A stretch of DNA of 64,000 bases from an uncultured Pelagibacteraceae bacterium (GTDB taxonomy: Bacteria; Pseudomonadota; Alphaproteobacteria; Pelagibacterales; Pelagibacteraceae): contig CACESO010000002.1 of the NCBI GenBank assembly GCA_902562205.1, positions 62,001-126,000 of the forward strand, in the 5' to 3' direction. Below the pieces are notes generated by a model. That model made no database searches. It was not told where the DNA came from and saw only the letters and a list, made by a program, of their open reading frames with translations. Position 1 is the first letter of the stretch, and every line of letters starts with the position of its first letter. The translations under genes and the position numbers were made by a program. Below are positions 17,400 to 25,415 of the stretch, in pieces.

Positions 17400-18107
17400 T
17401 TAATTTAAAATCTTTTTTAGTTTTGTCAAATTCATCGATGGATTTGGTGGAAAGATTTTTTTTCCAGACTTTTTTTTAATCTTTTTATTATACTTTTTAG
17501 CAAAATTATAAACAGACTGTGTTTTACCTCCAATGTTTATAATTCCTTTTTTATTTAGTAGTTTTGGTATCATCTTCGCAACATCTTCCTGGAAAATAAA
17601 ATTAGTTTTAACATCATAAAAAGCTGATTTATGGATAAATGGTTTTTCACACATCATAATTCTCAAGATTAATGAATTATCATACATTTTAACAGCACAC
17701 TCACCACCAAGTTTAGAAACTGCATATTTATTAATAGGATTTACAGAGTCCTCCTCTGTATAATTCCCTTTAATTCCTGGATACACATAACCAGTCGAGA
17801 AATAGATGAGCTTTATCTTAAGTCTTTCACAGATTTTAACAACGTTACATGTGCCAATTATATTCATATCAATACTCTTAGAAATTATTTTATCATGAAT
17901 GTTCATAGGTCTTGATAATCCAGCTACATGTATAAAATATTTTGGTTTTTTCAATTTAAGGTATTTTTCTAAGGATCCAAGATTTAGAATATTCATTTGA
18001 GATTTACTAGGAAAGTAGTAATTTTTTGAATCAACAGTCTTTTTTAATACAGTTGCAAATCTTCCATTTCCGCCACTTACAACAATTTTATTTATATTTT
18101 TTTTCAA
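17400..18107 (-). CDS. RmlD-like NAD(P)-dependent sugar reductase/epimerase
   Basis: A 235-residue short-chain (extended SDR) protein. VSGGNGRFATVLKK is a variant Rossmann motif, STGYVYPG carries the catalytic Ser/Thr, and YAVSK at about 133-137 gives the Tyr-Lys pair. It most resembles dTDP-4-dehydrorhamnose reductases (RmlD), which reduce the 4-keto group, but is about 50 residues shorter than usual at the C-terminus. It faces the C-methyltransferase operon divergently across 54 bases. In a deoxysugar pathway it would be the last, 4-keto-reducing step. An epimerase role is the alternative. Confidence 0.7.
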   Translation of the reverse strand: MKKNINKIVVSGGNGRFATVLKKTVDSKNYYFPSKSQMNILNLGSLEKYLKLKKPKYFIHVAGLSRPMNIHDKIISKSIDMNIIGTCNVVKICERLKIKLIYFSTGYVYPGIKGNYTEEDSVNPINKYAVSKLGGECAVKMYDNSLILRIMMCEKPFIHKSAFYDVKTNFIFQEDVAKMIPKLLNKKGIINIGGKTQSVYNFAKKYNKKIKKKSGKKIFPPNPSMNLTKLKKILN

Positions 18108-18161
18108 TTTTATTTAGATTAAATTATTTTATATATATATAAGCATATTATCAAAAGCACA

Positions 18162-19355
18162 ATGAATAAAGTATTTCTAAACTTAGGTCGTCAACCACTC
18201 GCAAATTCTTTTTTAAAAGATATTGGTAAAAACACTTTGCGTAATGAATTTTTCTACAATTTAAAAATATGCTTCAACACGAAAAATTATTTAGTTTCAA
18301 TAGATAAACCTGTTAATCCAAAAAAACAATATACTGATAAATATGCTCACAGAGCTTCCGAGTCAAAAACTATGAGATCAGCTTTTAAAAAGGTTGCAAA
18401 AAAACTTATCAAAAGATTCAGGCCAAAAAAAATTATGGAGATAGGAAGTAATGATGGTGTTTTTTTAAAAAATTTTAATAAAAAATCTGTTATAGCTGTG
18501 GAGCCGTGTAAAAATCTTGCGAGATTAACAAAAAAATTATTTAAAACATATGATGAATTTTGGAATTTAAAACTTGCTAAAAAACTAGTAAAACAAAAAA
18601 AAGGAGAAATTGATTTGATTTTCTCCGCAAATACAATCTCCCACATCCCAAATCTAAAAGAAACTTTCGAAGGGATCTTTAATATTTTATCTGATGATGG
18701 TGTTCTTGTAATAGAGGACCCTTCTTTGTTAAAAGTTCTTCAAAATAATAGCTATGACCAATTTTATGATGAGCATGTTTATGTTTTTTCTACTATATCT
18801 GTAAACAATATAGTTAAAGATTGTGGATTAAGACTTTTTGATGTTGAAAATTTACCTACTCATGGTGGATCTAATAGATATTATATTTGTAAAGAAAATG
18901 GAAAATATAAAGATACATCAAGATTAAAAAAAATTATAAAAAGCGAGATTTCTTACAAGCTTCATAAAATAAAAAGTTATTTAGAATTTTCAAAACGAGT
19001 TAATATATCAAAAAGAAAATTATTTAATTTAATAAAAAAATTAAAAAAAAAGAATAAGAAAATTATAAGCTATGGGGCGACATATAAATCTACAACAGTT
19101 TTCAATTATTGTAATTTTAATTCAAAGATGATTGACTATGTTACTGACACTACACATAATAAACAAGGGAAGTATACACCAGGGACACATATTAAAATAA
19201 TTTCACCAGAATATGGAATGAATGATACTGTGGATTATGCTTTTTTGGGTGCTTGGAATTTTAAAAAAGAAATTTTTAAAAAAGAAAAAAATTTTTTAAA
19301 AAGAGGTGGAAAGTTTATTACACATGTTCCAAGAGTAAAGACTCTCACTAAATGA
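18162..19355 (+). CDS. Sugar C-methyltransferase (TylCIII/KijD1/TcaB9-like), degraded zinc domain
   Basis: SAM-dependent enzyme that adds a methyl to carbon 3 of a dTDP-4-keto-2,6-dideoxysugar. It has 397 residues: LNLGRQPLANSFL at the N-terminus, SAM motif MEIGSNDG at 92-99, catalytic YDEHVY at 202-207 (the Tyr, Glu and His known in TcaB9), LPTHGGSNRY at 231-240, and a complete C-terminal Rossmann half (SYGATYKSTTVFNY). The family's N-terminal zinc site needs four cysteines; the first CxxC is absent and the second is reduced to one Cys (C37), with no cysteine encoded in frame upstream. It overlaps the next gene by 4 bases. Confidence 0.85.
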   Translation: MNKVFLNLGRQPLANSFLKDIGKNTLRNEFFYNLKICFNTKNYLVSIDKPVNPKKQYTDKYAHRASESKTMRSAFKKVAKKLIKRFRPKKIMEIGSNDGVFLKNFNKKSVIAVEPCKNLARLTKKLFKTYDEFWNLKLAKKLVKQKKGEIDLIFSANTISHIPNLKETFEGIFNILSDDGVLVIEDPSLLKVLQNNSYDQFYDEHVYVFSTISVNNIVKDCGLRLFDVENLPTHGGSNRYYICKENGKYKDTSRLKKIIKSEISYKLHKIKSYLEFSKRVNISKRKLFNLIKKLKKKNKKIISYGATYKSTTVFNYCNFNSKMIDYVTDTTHNKQGKYTPGTHIKIISPEYGMNDTVDYAFLGAWNFKKEIFKKEKNFLKRGGKFITHVPRVKTLTK

Positions 19356-20122
19356 TAAATAAAAATGTAATAAAATGGCTAAGTAATCAGAGAAGAAAAC
19401 AACTTTTGAGTGTTAAAAAAAAAGATTTATCAAAATTAACTAAGTGGGTTTATGGAAAAAATGAAATTTATCACAAAAGTAAAAAATTTTTTAAAATAGT
19501 TGGTATAAGAATTAACTCAAATTTTTATAGTAAAAAAAGATGGGATCAACCAATAATAGTTCAAAATGAAATTGGTATTTTGGGAATTATCAAAAATATC
19601 AAAACTAAGAAATATTTACTCCAAGCAAAAGTAGAACCAGGAAATATTAACAAAATTCAAATCTCACCCACAGTTCAAGCAACAAGAAGTAATTATTCAA
19701 GAATTCATGGAGGAAAAACAATTCCATTTCTAAATCATTTTAAAAAGAAAAATAAACATTTCTCACTTCAAACTGAACAAGCTTTTAGGTATTATAATAA
19801 AAAAAATTCAAATATCGTTTCCTATGTTTCAAAAAAAATTGATTTAAAACCAAAATTTAGATGGTTTTCTAAAATTGAAATTTTGAATTTATTAAAAAAA
19901 AAAAATCTAATTAACATGGATACATTATCTGTTTTTTCATCCTTTATAAAAAAGAGAAAAACTGATTTTCCATTAAATAACAAAAAAGCAATAACTAAGT
20001 GGAAAAATTCCCTAAATAAAAAATATTTCCTTAAAAATAAAATTATAAATCTTAATTTGATTAAGGATTGGAATTTTACTAAAAAAAAATTTCTCATAAA
20101 ACAAATAATTATTTTTCAGTAA
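19352..20122 (+). CDS. NDP-hexose 2,3-dehydratase, N-terminal half (frame broken)
   Basis: First repeat of an EvaA/TylX3/SpnO-type enzyme, which removes the C2 hydroxyl of a dTDP-4-keto-6-deoxyhexose, the committing step to 2,6-dideoxysugars. Highly specific motifs are present: WDQP at 64-67, QAKVEPGN at 91-98, SPTVQATRSNY at 105-115 and NLINMDT at 185-191. This family has two such repeats (about 450-490 residues), but this frame stops at 20122 after a run of nine A (20081-20089). The second repeat continues in another frame, so the gene is split by an apparent single-base indel. The stop here is not a natural end. Confidence 0.82.
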   Translation: MINKNVIKWLSNQRRKQLLSVKKKDLSKLTKWVYGKNEIYHKSKKFFKIVGIRINSNFYSKKRWDQPIIVQNEIGILGIIKNIKTKKYLLQAKVEPGNINKIQISPTVQATRSNYSRIHGGKTIPFLNHFKKKNKHFSLQTEQAFRYYNKKNSNIVSYVSKKIDLKPKFRWFSKIEILNLLKKKNLINMDTLSVFSSFIKKRKTDFPLNNKKAITKWKNSLNKKYFLKNKIINLNLIKDWNFTKKKFLIKQIIIFQ

Positions 20123-20193
20123 TTGGAATAAAAGTTAAGACTAACAAAAGAGAAATAACCAATTGGTGTCAGCCAATTATTGAAGGATCAAAA

Positions 20194-20613
20194 ATGTCCT
20201 TTGTTGGGTATTTGATTAAAAAATTTAGAAATACAAATCATTATTTATGCAGATATATTCTAAAGCCAGGTTCAAAAGCAGGTACATACACTTGCTCAGT
20301 CAATACCTCCCAATTTATCGGTTATAAAAAAAGTAAAGATTTAACAAATTTTCAAAAAAAATTGATTTCTAAATTTTTTATAAATTCAAAAGATAAAATT
20401 TACGACAATATTTTATCCAACGAAGGAGGAAGATTTTATCATTCACAAATTAAATATATGGCATGTAAATTGAATAAAGATCAAGAAGTTGAGTTACCAG
20501 AATCATATATATGGTTATCTCAAAATCAAATAATTGATTTAATTCATAAGCAAAAAATTGACATAGAAGCAAGATTGCTTTTTGGTATTATAAACTTTAA
20601 GGAAACAATTTAA
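20194..20613 (+). CDS. NDP-hexose 2,3-dehydratase, C-terminal half (frame broken)
   Basis: Second repeat of the same 2,3-dehydratase. The first in-frame ATG is at 20194, but the homologous reading begins further upstream: from about 20090 this frame gives FSVIGIKVKTN and NWCQPIIEGS, the start of repeat two, which is out of frame with the N-terminal part. LSNEGGRFYHSQIKYMA near the end matches the family's SEEGGRFYHARNRY signature. One extra A in the run at 20081-20089 would join both halves into about 420 residues. The next gene starts at the base after its stop, as expected for an intact operon. As a free fragment it is unlikely to be active. Confidence 0.72.
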   Translation: MSFVGYLIKKFRNTNHYLCRYILKPGSKAGTYTCSVNTSQFIGYKKSKDLTNFQKKLISKFFINSKDKIYDNILSNEGGRFYHSQIKYMACKLNKDQEVELPESYIWLSQNQIIDLIHKQKIDIEARLLFGIINFKETI

Positions 20614-21525
20614 TTGAAAATTTTAATTTTAGGTTACTCAAATATTATAAAAAAAAGAGTTTTAAGTGTTTTAAAAGAAAAAAAAATTAAAATATTTATA
20701 GCCTCAAAATCATATAAAAAAAAAATTCCTGGTATTAGAGGACAATTTCAATCTTATGAACAAGCATTAAAAGAATGTAAACCCAATATTGTTTATATTT
20801 CTCTGCCTAATTCAAAACATTACGAATGGGCCAAAAAATCTTTAAATTGTAAATACAATACTATAGTCGACAAACCTATCACCTCTAATATGAAACAGTT
20901 GGATGAATTAATAAAGCTATCAAAAAAAAATAAGAAGCTTTTAGTTGAGTCCACTTTTTTTAATTATCACATTCAAATAAAAAAAATAATCAGAATGTAT
21001 AAAAATGATGCATATAAAAAAATTAATGCAAAATTTGTAATTCCGAAACCAGATAAAAAAAGTATCTTAATGTCTAAAAAACTTCAAGGTGGTGTCTTAA
21101 TGGATATGGGACCTTATATTTCATCAATACCAAGATTATTTAATTTAAAAGAATTAATAAAAAAAAAAATATTAGTAAAAAAAAATAAAGATAAACTAAT
21201 TATGTCGATCAAATTTTCAATGAATTTTAAAGAAGGGGATTATTATGGTTTCTTTAAATTCGGTGGGAAATATAAAAATCAAATCATAATAACCAATAAA
21301 AAAACAAAAAGTTATATAACAAGAGTCTTTTCACCCCCCTATGATGAAAACTTAATTTTAAAGTCAATTTCAAAAAAAAAAGAAAAAATCATTAAATTTA
21401 AAAAAGATAATTCCTTTAGAAATTTTTTTGCAGAGGTTTTAAAAATTACAATAGGAAAAAAATTTGATTTTTATTATAAAAGAATGAGACATGACTCAGT
21501 TTTTAGAACCAACTTAACAAAATAA
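20614..21525 (+). CDS. Gfo/Idh/MocA oxidoreductase, candidate dTDP-sugar 3-ketoreductase
   Basis: A 303-residue NAD(P)-dependent oxidoreductase. The N-terminus MKILILGYSNIIKKRVL is the Rossmann opening; VDKPIT carries the Lys-Pro catalytic motif of the family, and LQGGVLMDMGPY is the usual second-domain signature. The start is TTG at 20614, directly after the 2,3-dehydratase stop. In known 2,6-dideoxysugar pathways the 3,4-diketo product of a 2,3-dehydratase is unstable and must be reduced at C3 by such an enzyme (KijD10, SpnN type), so its position fits exactly. It is slightly shorter than typical members (about 330). Confidence 0.78.
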   Translation: MKILILGYSNIIKKRVLSVLKEKKIKIFIASKSYKKKIPGIRGQFQSYEQALKECKPNIVYISLPNSKHYEWAKKSLNCKYNTIVDKPITSNMKQLDELIKLSKKNKKLLVESTFFNYHIQIKKIIRMYKNDAYKKINAKFVIPKPDKKSILMSKKLQGGVLMDMGPYISSIPRLFNLKELIKKKILVKKNKDKLIMSIKFSMNFKEGDYYGFFKFGGKYKNQIIITNKKTKSYITRVFSPPYDENLILKSISKKKEKIIKFKKDNSFRNFFAEVLKITIGKKFDFYYKRMRHDSVFRTNLTK

Positions 21526-21526
21526 A

Positions 21527-22045
21527 TTATTTAAATAGCATATCTAAACTTTTTGCGTTTTTATCTTTTATACTTATATTTAGTATTTTAGCTGGCCATT
21601 TTATCTTTATTTTTGGATCGTTATATAGAAGTGATCTCTCATCTTTCGGTGATCTGTATTCAGTACAACTATAACAAATAATATTTTCCTTTTTAAGTGT
21701 TAGAAAGCCATGAGCAAATCCTGGTGGTATAAAAACCGATCTACAATTTTTTTCACTCAGTTTTATTGAAAAATATTTTCTGTAAGTTTTTGATTTTTTT
21801 CGCAAGTCTACCGCTACATCAAATATTTCTCCTTTTAAAACTGAAATTAATTTTCCTTGAGGTTTTTTAACTTGAAAATGCAAACCTCTTAAAACATTTT
21901 TTTTTGAAACAGATAATATTTGAAATTTAAATTTTTTTTTTATTAATTTTTCTAAAACTAATTCCCTTAAATATCCTCTTTTATCTTGGTGTTTAATACC
22001 ATTTAAAATTAAAAGACCTTTGAATTTTGTTTTTTTTATTTTCAT
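21527..22045 (-). CDS. rmlC: dTDP-4-dehydrorhamnose 3,5-epimerase family protein
   Basis: Cupin-fold epimerase, 172 residues. The catalytic His is in VLRGLHFQ, followed by KPQGKLISVLKGEIFDVAVDLR, the second motif IPPGFAHGFLTL, and the Tyr-bearing ICYSCTEYRSP; all are standard for RmlC. It epimerises C3 and C5 of dTDP-4-keto-6-deoxyglucose, or only C5 in dideoxysugar variants such as TylK and EvaD, changing a D- into an L-sugar. The gene is last of a tight rmlB-rmlA-rmlC operon (gaps of 0 to -4 bases) and converges with the ketoreductase at a 1-base gap. Confidence 0.92.
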   Translation of the reverse strand: MKIKKTKFKGLLILNGIKHQDKRGYLRELVLEKLIKKKFKFQILSVSKKNVLRGLHFQVKKPQGKLISVLKGEIFDVAVDLRKKSKTYRKYFSIKLSEKNCRSVFIPPGFAHGFLTLKKENIICYSCTEYRSPKDERSLLYNDPKIKIKWPAKILNISIKDKNAKSLDMLFK

Positions 22046-22915
22046 TTAAGAAATTAATTTTTTCAGGTAATTTGAATAATCACACTTTCCATAAAATTGA
22101 ATTGCATTCAAAATTTCTTTTTTTCCAATCCATCTATTATTAAGAGCTATTTCCTCAAGGCAAGCAATTTTAAAACCTTGTCTATTTTCTATCGCAGAAA
22201 CAAAAGCGCTGGTTTTATAAAAGTCCTCTATAGAACCAGTATCCAGCCATGCACCACCTCTTCCCAAAATATCGGATGTAAGTTTTTTTTTATTTAAATA
22301 AATTTTTAACAAATCAGTAATTTCTAATTCATTTCTCAAAGATGGTTTAAGTTTTTTTGTATATTCAATTACTTTTTTATCAAAAAAATACAAACCCGTT
22401 ATTGCGAGATCAGAAATATATTTTTTGGGTTTTTCTTTTAAAGAAAGAATTTTACCAGTTTTAGATATTTTTGCTACACCAAACAATTCAGGTTTAATAA
22501 CCTTATGAAGAATTACTTTTGCACCATTTTTAAGTTTTGTACAATTGATTAATTTTGAAGTTAAATTCTGACCATAAAAAAAATTATCTCCCAATATTAA
22601 TGCGACGTTTTTATTGTTTATAAATTTTTCTCCTAGCAAAAACGCATCAGGTAAACCTTTAGGAGAGCTTTGCTCTTTATATGATATATTAATACCAAGT
22701 CGCTTCCCATCCGGTAAAATTTTTTTATATTGGTTTAATTGTCCTTTGTTAACTATTATCAAAATATCTCTTATTTTTGCCAACATTAAAATTGACAATG
22801 GATAAAAAATTAAGGGTTTATCGTATATAGGTAGCAATTGCTTATTTACTGCTTTTGTTAATGGACTCATTCGAGTTCCCATTCCCCCAGCTAAAATAAT
22901 TGCCTTTTTAATCAT
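22046..22915 (-). CDS. rmlA: Glucose-1-phosphate thymidylyltransferase
   Basis: Makes dTDP-glucose from dTTP and glucose-1-phosphate, the first step of dTDP-deoxysugar synthesis; 289 residues, normal. The nucleotide-binding loop is AGGMGTRMSPLTKAVNKQLL (family usual GGSGTRLxPLT), with the metal-binding Asp in LILGDNFFYG and EKPKKYISDLAITGLYFFD in the sugar-binding region. Its ATG overlaps the rmlB stop by 4 bases and rmlC follows at once, so the three are co-transcribed. Together with the 2,3-dehydratase operon it supplies the precursor of the predicted sugar. Confidence 0.95.
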   Translation of the reverse strand: MIKKAIILAGGMGTRMSPLTKAVNKQLLPIYDKPLIFYPLSILMLAKIRDILIIVNKGQLNQYKKILPDGKRLGINISYKEQSSPKGLPDAFLLGEKFINNKNVALILGDNFFYGQNLTSKLINCTKLKNGAKVILHKVIKPELFGVAKISKTGKILSLKEKPKKYISDLAITGLYFFDKKVIEYTKKLKPSLRNELEITDLLKIYLNKKKLTSDILGRGGAWLDTGSIEDFYKTSAFVSAIENRQGFKIACLEEIALNNRWIGKKEILNAIQFYGKCDYSNYLKKLIS

Positions 22916-23934
22916 TTTATTATTCCAAGTCTCTTTGTGATATCCTTTTTTTTTAATGTTGTATAGTATTTCATATTTTCAAAGTACCAATTAAATGTAT
23001 TTTCTAAACCTTTTTTTAAATTGACTTTAGATTTCCATTTAAGTTTGCTTAATATTTTTTTACTGTCTAAAGCATAGCGTAAGTCATGCCCTGGTCTATC
23101 TCTGACAAATTTAATTTTTACATTTTTACCTATTTTAAATTTTTTTTTTGCAATATTGATTAATTGATTTGCAATGTCCAAGTTGCTGCTATTTATATTA
23201 GATCCAATATTGTAAAAATCTCCTTTTATTCCATTTTGTAAAACTTTAAATAAGGCTGCACAATGATCATCTACAAATATCCATTCTCTTGAATTTTCTC
23301 CGTTTCCGTAGAGTGGAATGGGTTTATTATTTATAATATTATAAATTAGTTTTGGAATTAGTTTTTCTGGGTGCTGATGAGGACCATAATTATTTGAGCA
23401 ATTTGTTATAACAGCGTTAAGATTGTATGTTCTTATATAAGAATATACCAAGTGATCAGATGAAGCCTTTGAGGCTGCATAAGGAGAGCTAGGTTTGTAA
23501 GGATCAGTTTCTTTGCTCCGACCTTTTAATACATCTCCATAAACCTCATCAGTCGAAATATGGATTAGTTTAGCTTTCTTATTTTTTTTTGAGTATTCTT
23601 TAAATAACTCTAACAAATTAAACACACCAACTATATTGCTTTTTATAAATTCAGCAGGACCATCAATTGATCTATCAACATGCGTTTCTGCTGCTAGATT
23701 AAATATGGCAAAGGGTTTATGTAAGTTCAAAATTTTTTTAAACTTGGATCTATTATTTATGTCTAATTTAATAAATTTATAATTTTTTTTATTAGAAAAA
23801 TCTCTTGTATTATAAAAGTTTGAGGCATAGCTAACTTTATCAATATTAACAACAAAATAATTTTTCTTTATTAGTAGTTTTATTAAATTACTACCAATAA
23901 ATCCTAAACCACCAGTTACAATTATTTTTTTCAT
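22912..23934 (-). CDS. rmlB: dTDP-glucose 4,6-dehydratase
   Basis: Converts dTDP-glucose to dTDP-4-keto-6-deoxyglucose with bound NAD; 340 residues, normal. Extended SDR fold: IIVTGGLGFIGSNLI at the N-terminus, NLAAETHVDRSIDGP, STDEVYGD with the catalytic Thr-Asp-Glu, and YAASKASSDHLV with Tyr and Lys; all active-site residues are present. It is first of the rmlBAC operon and is divergent from the glycosyltransferase at 23984, with a T-rich 49-base gap between them. Its product is the branch point to rhamnose or to the 2,6-dideoxysugar predicted from the neighbours. Confidence 0.95.
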   Translation of the reverse strand: MKKIIVTGGLGFIGSNLIKLLIKKNYFVVNIDKVSYASNFYNTRDFSNKKNYKFIKLDINNRSKFKKILNLHKPFAIFNLAAETHVDRSIDGPAEFIKSNIVGVFNLLELFKEYSKKNKKAKLIHISTDEVYGDVLKGRSKETDPYKPSSPYAASKASSDHLVYSYIRTYNLNAVITNCSNNYGPHQHPEKLIPKLIYNIINNKPIPLYGNGENSREWIFVDDHCAALFKVLQNGIKGDFYNIGSNINSSNLDIANQLINIAKKKFKIGKNVKIKFVRDRPGHDLRYALDSKKILSKLKWKSKVNLKKGLENTFNWYFENMKYYTTLKKKDITKRLGIIK

Positions 23935-23983
23935 TACTTTTTTTTTTACAATAATAGTTATTTTAAGTATACTTCATTCTCAC

Positions 23984-24850
23984 ATGGAATTTACAAGTAA
24001 TAATCTAACCTTCGTAATAGTTACATTTAATAGTAGAAAAGTAATCTATGATTGCTTAAATTCTCTACCAAAGGATTTTAATAAATTAATAGTTGAAAAT
24101 TCATCTGACGAAGAATTAAAAAAAGAATTAGAGCAAAATTATGATAAAACTGAGGTGATTTTGTCAGAGAATGTAGGTATGGGGGCTGGAAATAATCTTG
24201 GCATTATTAAATCAAATACAAAATACGTTTATGTGTTAAATCCAGATGTTTTGTTGAAACATGACACTATACAAAATATAAATAATTCAATTTCTAAATT
24301 AGAAAACTTTGCGATATTATCACCTTTGTCAGATAATCCGCAATTTCCAAATTATAGATTAAATTTTGATAAAACACAGAAAAGTAATGACAAAATAATT
24401 TATGAGGTTGAAGAAATTGATGGCTATTCGATGATAATTAACAAAGATTATTTTAATAATAGCGTTTTCTTTGATGAAAAATTTTTTATGTACTTAGAAA
24501 ATGTTGACTTATGTTTAAGAACAAAAAAAAAAGGTGGGAAACTATTTATTATTACTAATTCCAAGGTTCATCATCTCGGAGCTCGGGCTGTTGATGACAA
24601 ACACAGTGAAGAGATAGAACTTTCAAGAAACTGGCATTGGATGTGGTCAAAACTTTATTTTAATAAAAAACATAAGGGAATTTTCGTTTCATCATTACTA
24701 GGATTAACTAGTTTAGTAGGAAATTTTCTAAAATATTCTATCTGCTTTATCACTTTTAACAAAAAAAAAAATATTTATAGGACTAGAATGTCAGGCATTA
24801 TTAATGCTTTTTTAGGTAGGCAATCTTGGTATAGACCAAAAATAAATTAG
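23984..24850 (+). CDS. Glycosyltransferase family 2, rhamnosyltransferase-like
   Basis: A 288-residue GT-A glycosyltransferase. VIVTFNSRKVIYDCLNSL, ENVGMGAGNNLGI and VLNPDVLL are the nucleotide-sugar binding motifs; FFMYLENVDLCLR and VHHLGARA are typical of rhamnosyl- and deoxysugar transferases such as WbbL. Position beside rmlBAC suggests it attaches the dTDP-deoxysugar to a lipopolysaccharide or other surface glycan. Its C-terminus holds a hydrophobic stretch (VSSLLGLTSLVGNFL) that may bind the membrane. It overlaps the convergent apt gene by 4 bases. Donor and acceptor are not proven. Confidence 0.82.
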   Translation: MEFTSNNLTFVIVTFNSRKVIYDCLNSLPKDFNKLIVENSSDEELKKELEQNYDKTEVILSENVGMGAGNNLGIIKSNTKYVYVLNPDVLLKHDTIQNINNSISKLENFAILSPLSDNPQFPNYRLNFDKTQKSNDKIIYEVEEIDGYSMIINKDYFNNSVFFDEKFFMYLENVDLCLRTKKKGGKLFIITNSKVHHLGARAVDDKHSEEIELSRNWHWMWSKLYFNKKHKGIFVSSLLGLTSLVGNFLKYSICFITFNKKKNIYRTRMSGIINAFLGRQSWYRPKIN

Positions 24851-25374
24851 TGACCCGGAAATTCAATTAAGTTTTCTACTTTAAAACCTTTTTTTATTAA
24901 TCTATCAGATCCACCTAAATCAAATAAGTTTATCACAAAAATAAATGCTCCAACCTTTCCCTTTGAAATTTCAATTAATTTTGAAGCTGCTTCAGCTGTT
25001 CCACCAGTAGCAATTAAATCATCAATAATTAAAACTGTATCGTCTTTGTTTATAGAGTCTTTATGCACTTCAATAGTCGCAGTTCCATACTCTAACTCAA
25101 AATCAATAGAGTGAGTTTCTGCAGGCAATTTATTTTTTTTTCTTAACATTATAAACGGTTTTTTGAGAATATATGAAACAGCGGATGCAAATACAAAACC
25201 TCTTGATTCGATAGCTGCTATTTTATTAAATTTAAACTTTTTAGATCTTTCAACTATTTGATTAATTGTCTCTTCGAAAGCTTTTTCATTTTTTATCAAA
25301 GTGGTAATGTCTCTAAATAAAATACCCTTCTTTGGATAATTAGGTATAGATCTAATAAATTTTTTTAAGTCCAT
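24847..25374 (-). CDS. apt: Adenine phosphoribosyltransferase
   Basis: Salvages adenine with PRPP to AMP; 175 residues, normal. The PRPP loop VLIIDDLIATGGTAEA is diagnostic, with the N-terminal IRSIPNYPKKGILFRDIT and ESRGFVFA also typical. It is divergent from mtnP across about 40 bases. MtnP releases adenine from methylthioadenosine, so the two products form a natural pair and probably share a regulatory region. The closest source of that methylthioadenosine, the SpeD-SpeE fusion, is 4.4 kb away in the same direction as mtnP. Confidence 0.96.
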   Translation of the reverse strand: MDLKKFIRSIPNYPKKGILFRDITTLIKNEKAFEETINQIVERSKKFKFNKIAAIESRGFVFASAVSYILKKPFIMLRKKNKLPAETHSIDFELEYGTATIEVHKDSINKDDTVLIIDDLIATGGTAEAASKLIEISKGKVGAFIFVINLFDLGGSDRLIKKGFKVENLIEFPGH

Positions 25375-25415
25375 TTAAATTTGTGTTATATTATTTAATA
25401 AACTATCTTTTTAAT

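Noticed and set aside
20123-20193. Treating 19352-20122 and 20194-20613 as two separate, natural genes
   Set aside because: Repeat-two motifs continue upstream of 20194 in its frame and both parts belong to one double-repeat family; the A9 run explains the break.
25383-25415. GTG start for mtnP at 25383
   Set aside because: The added 11 residues are unlike the family; the ATG at 25416 sits just before the glycine-rich loop.
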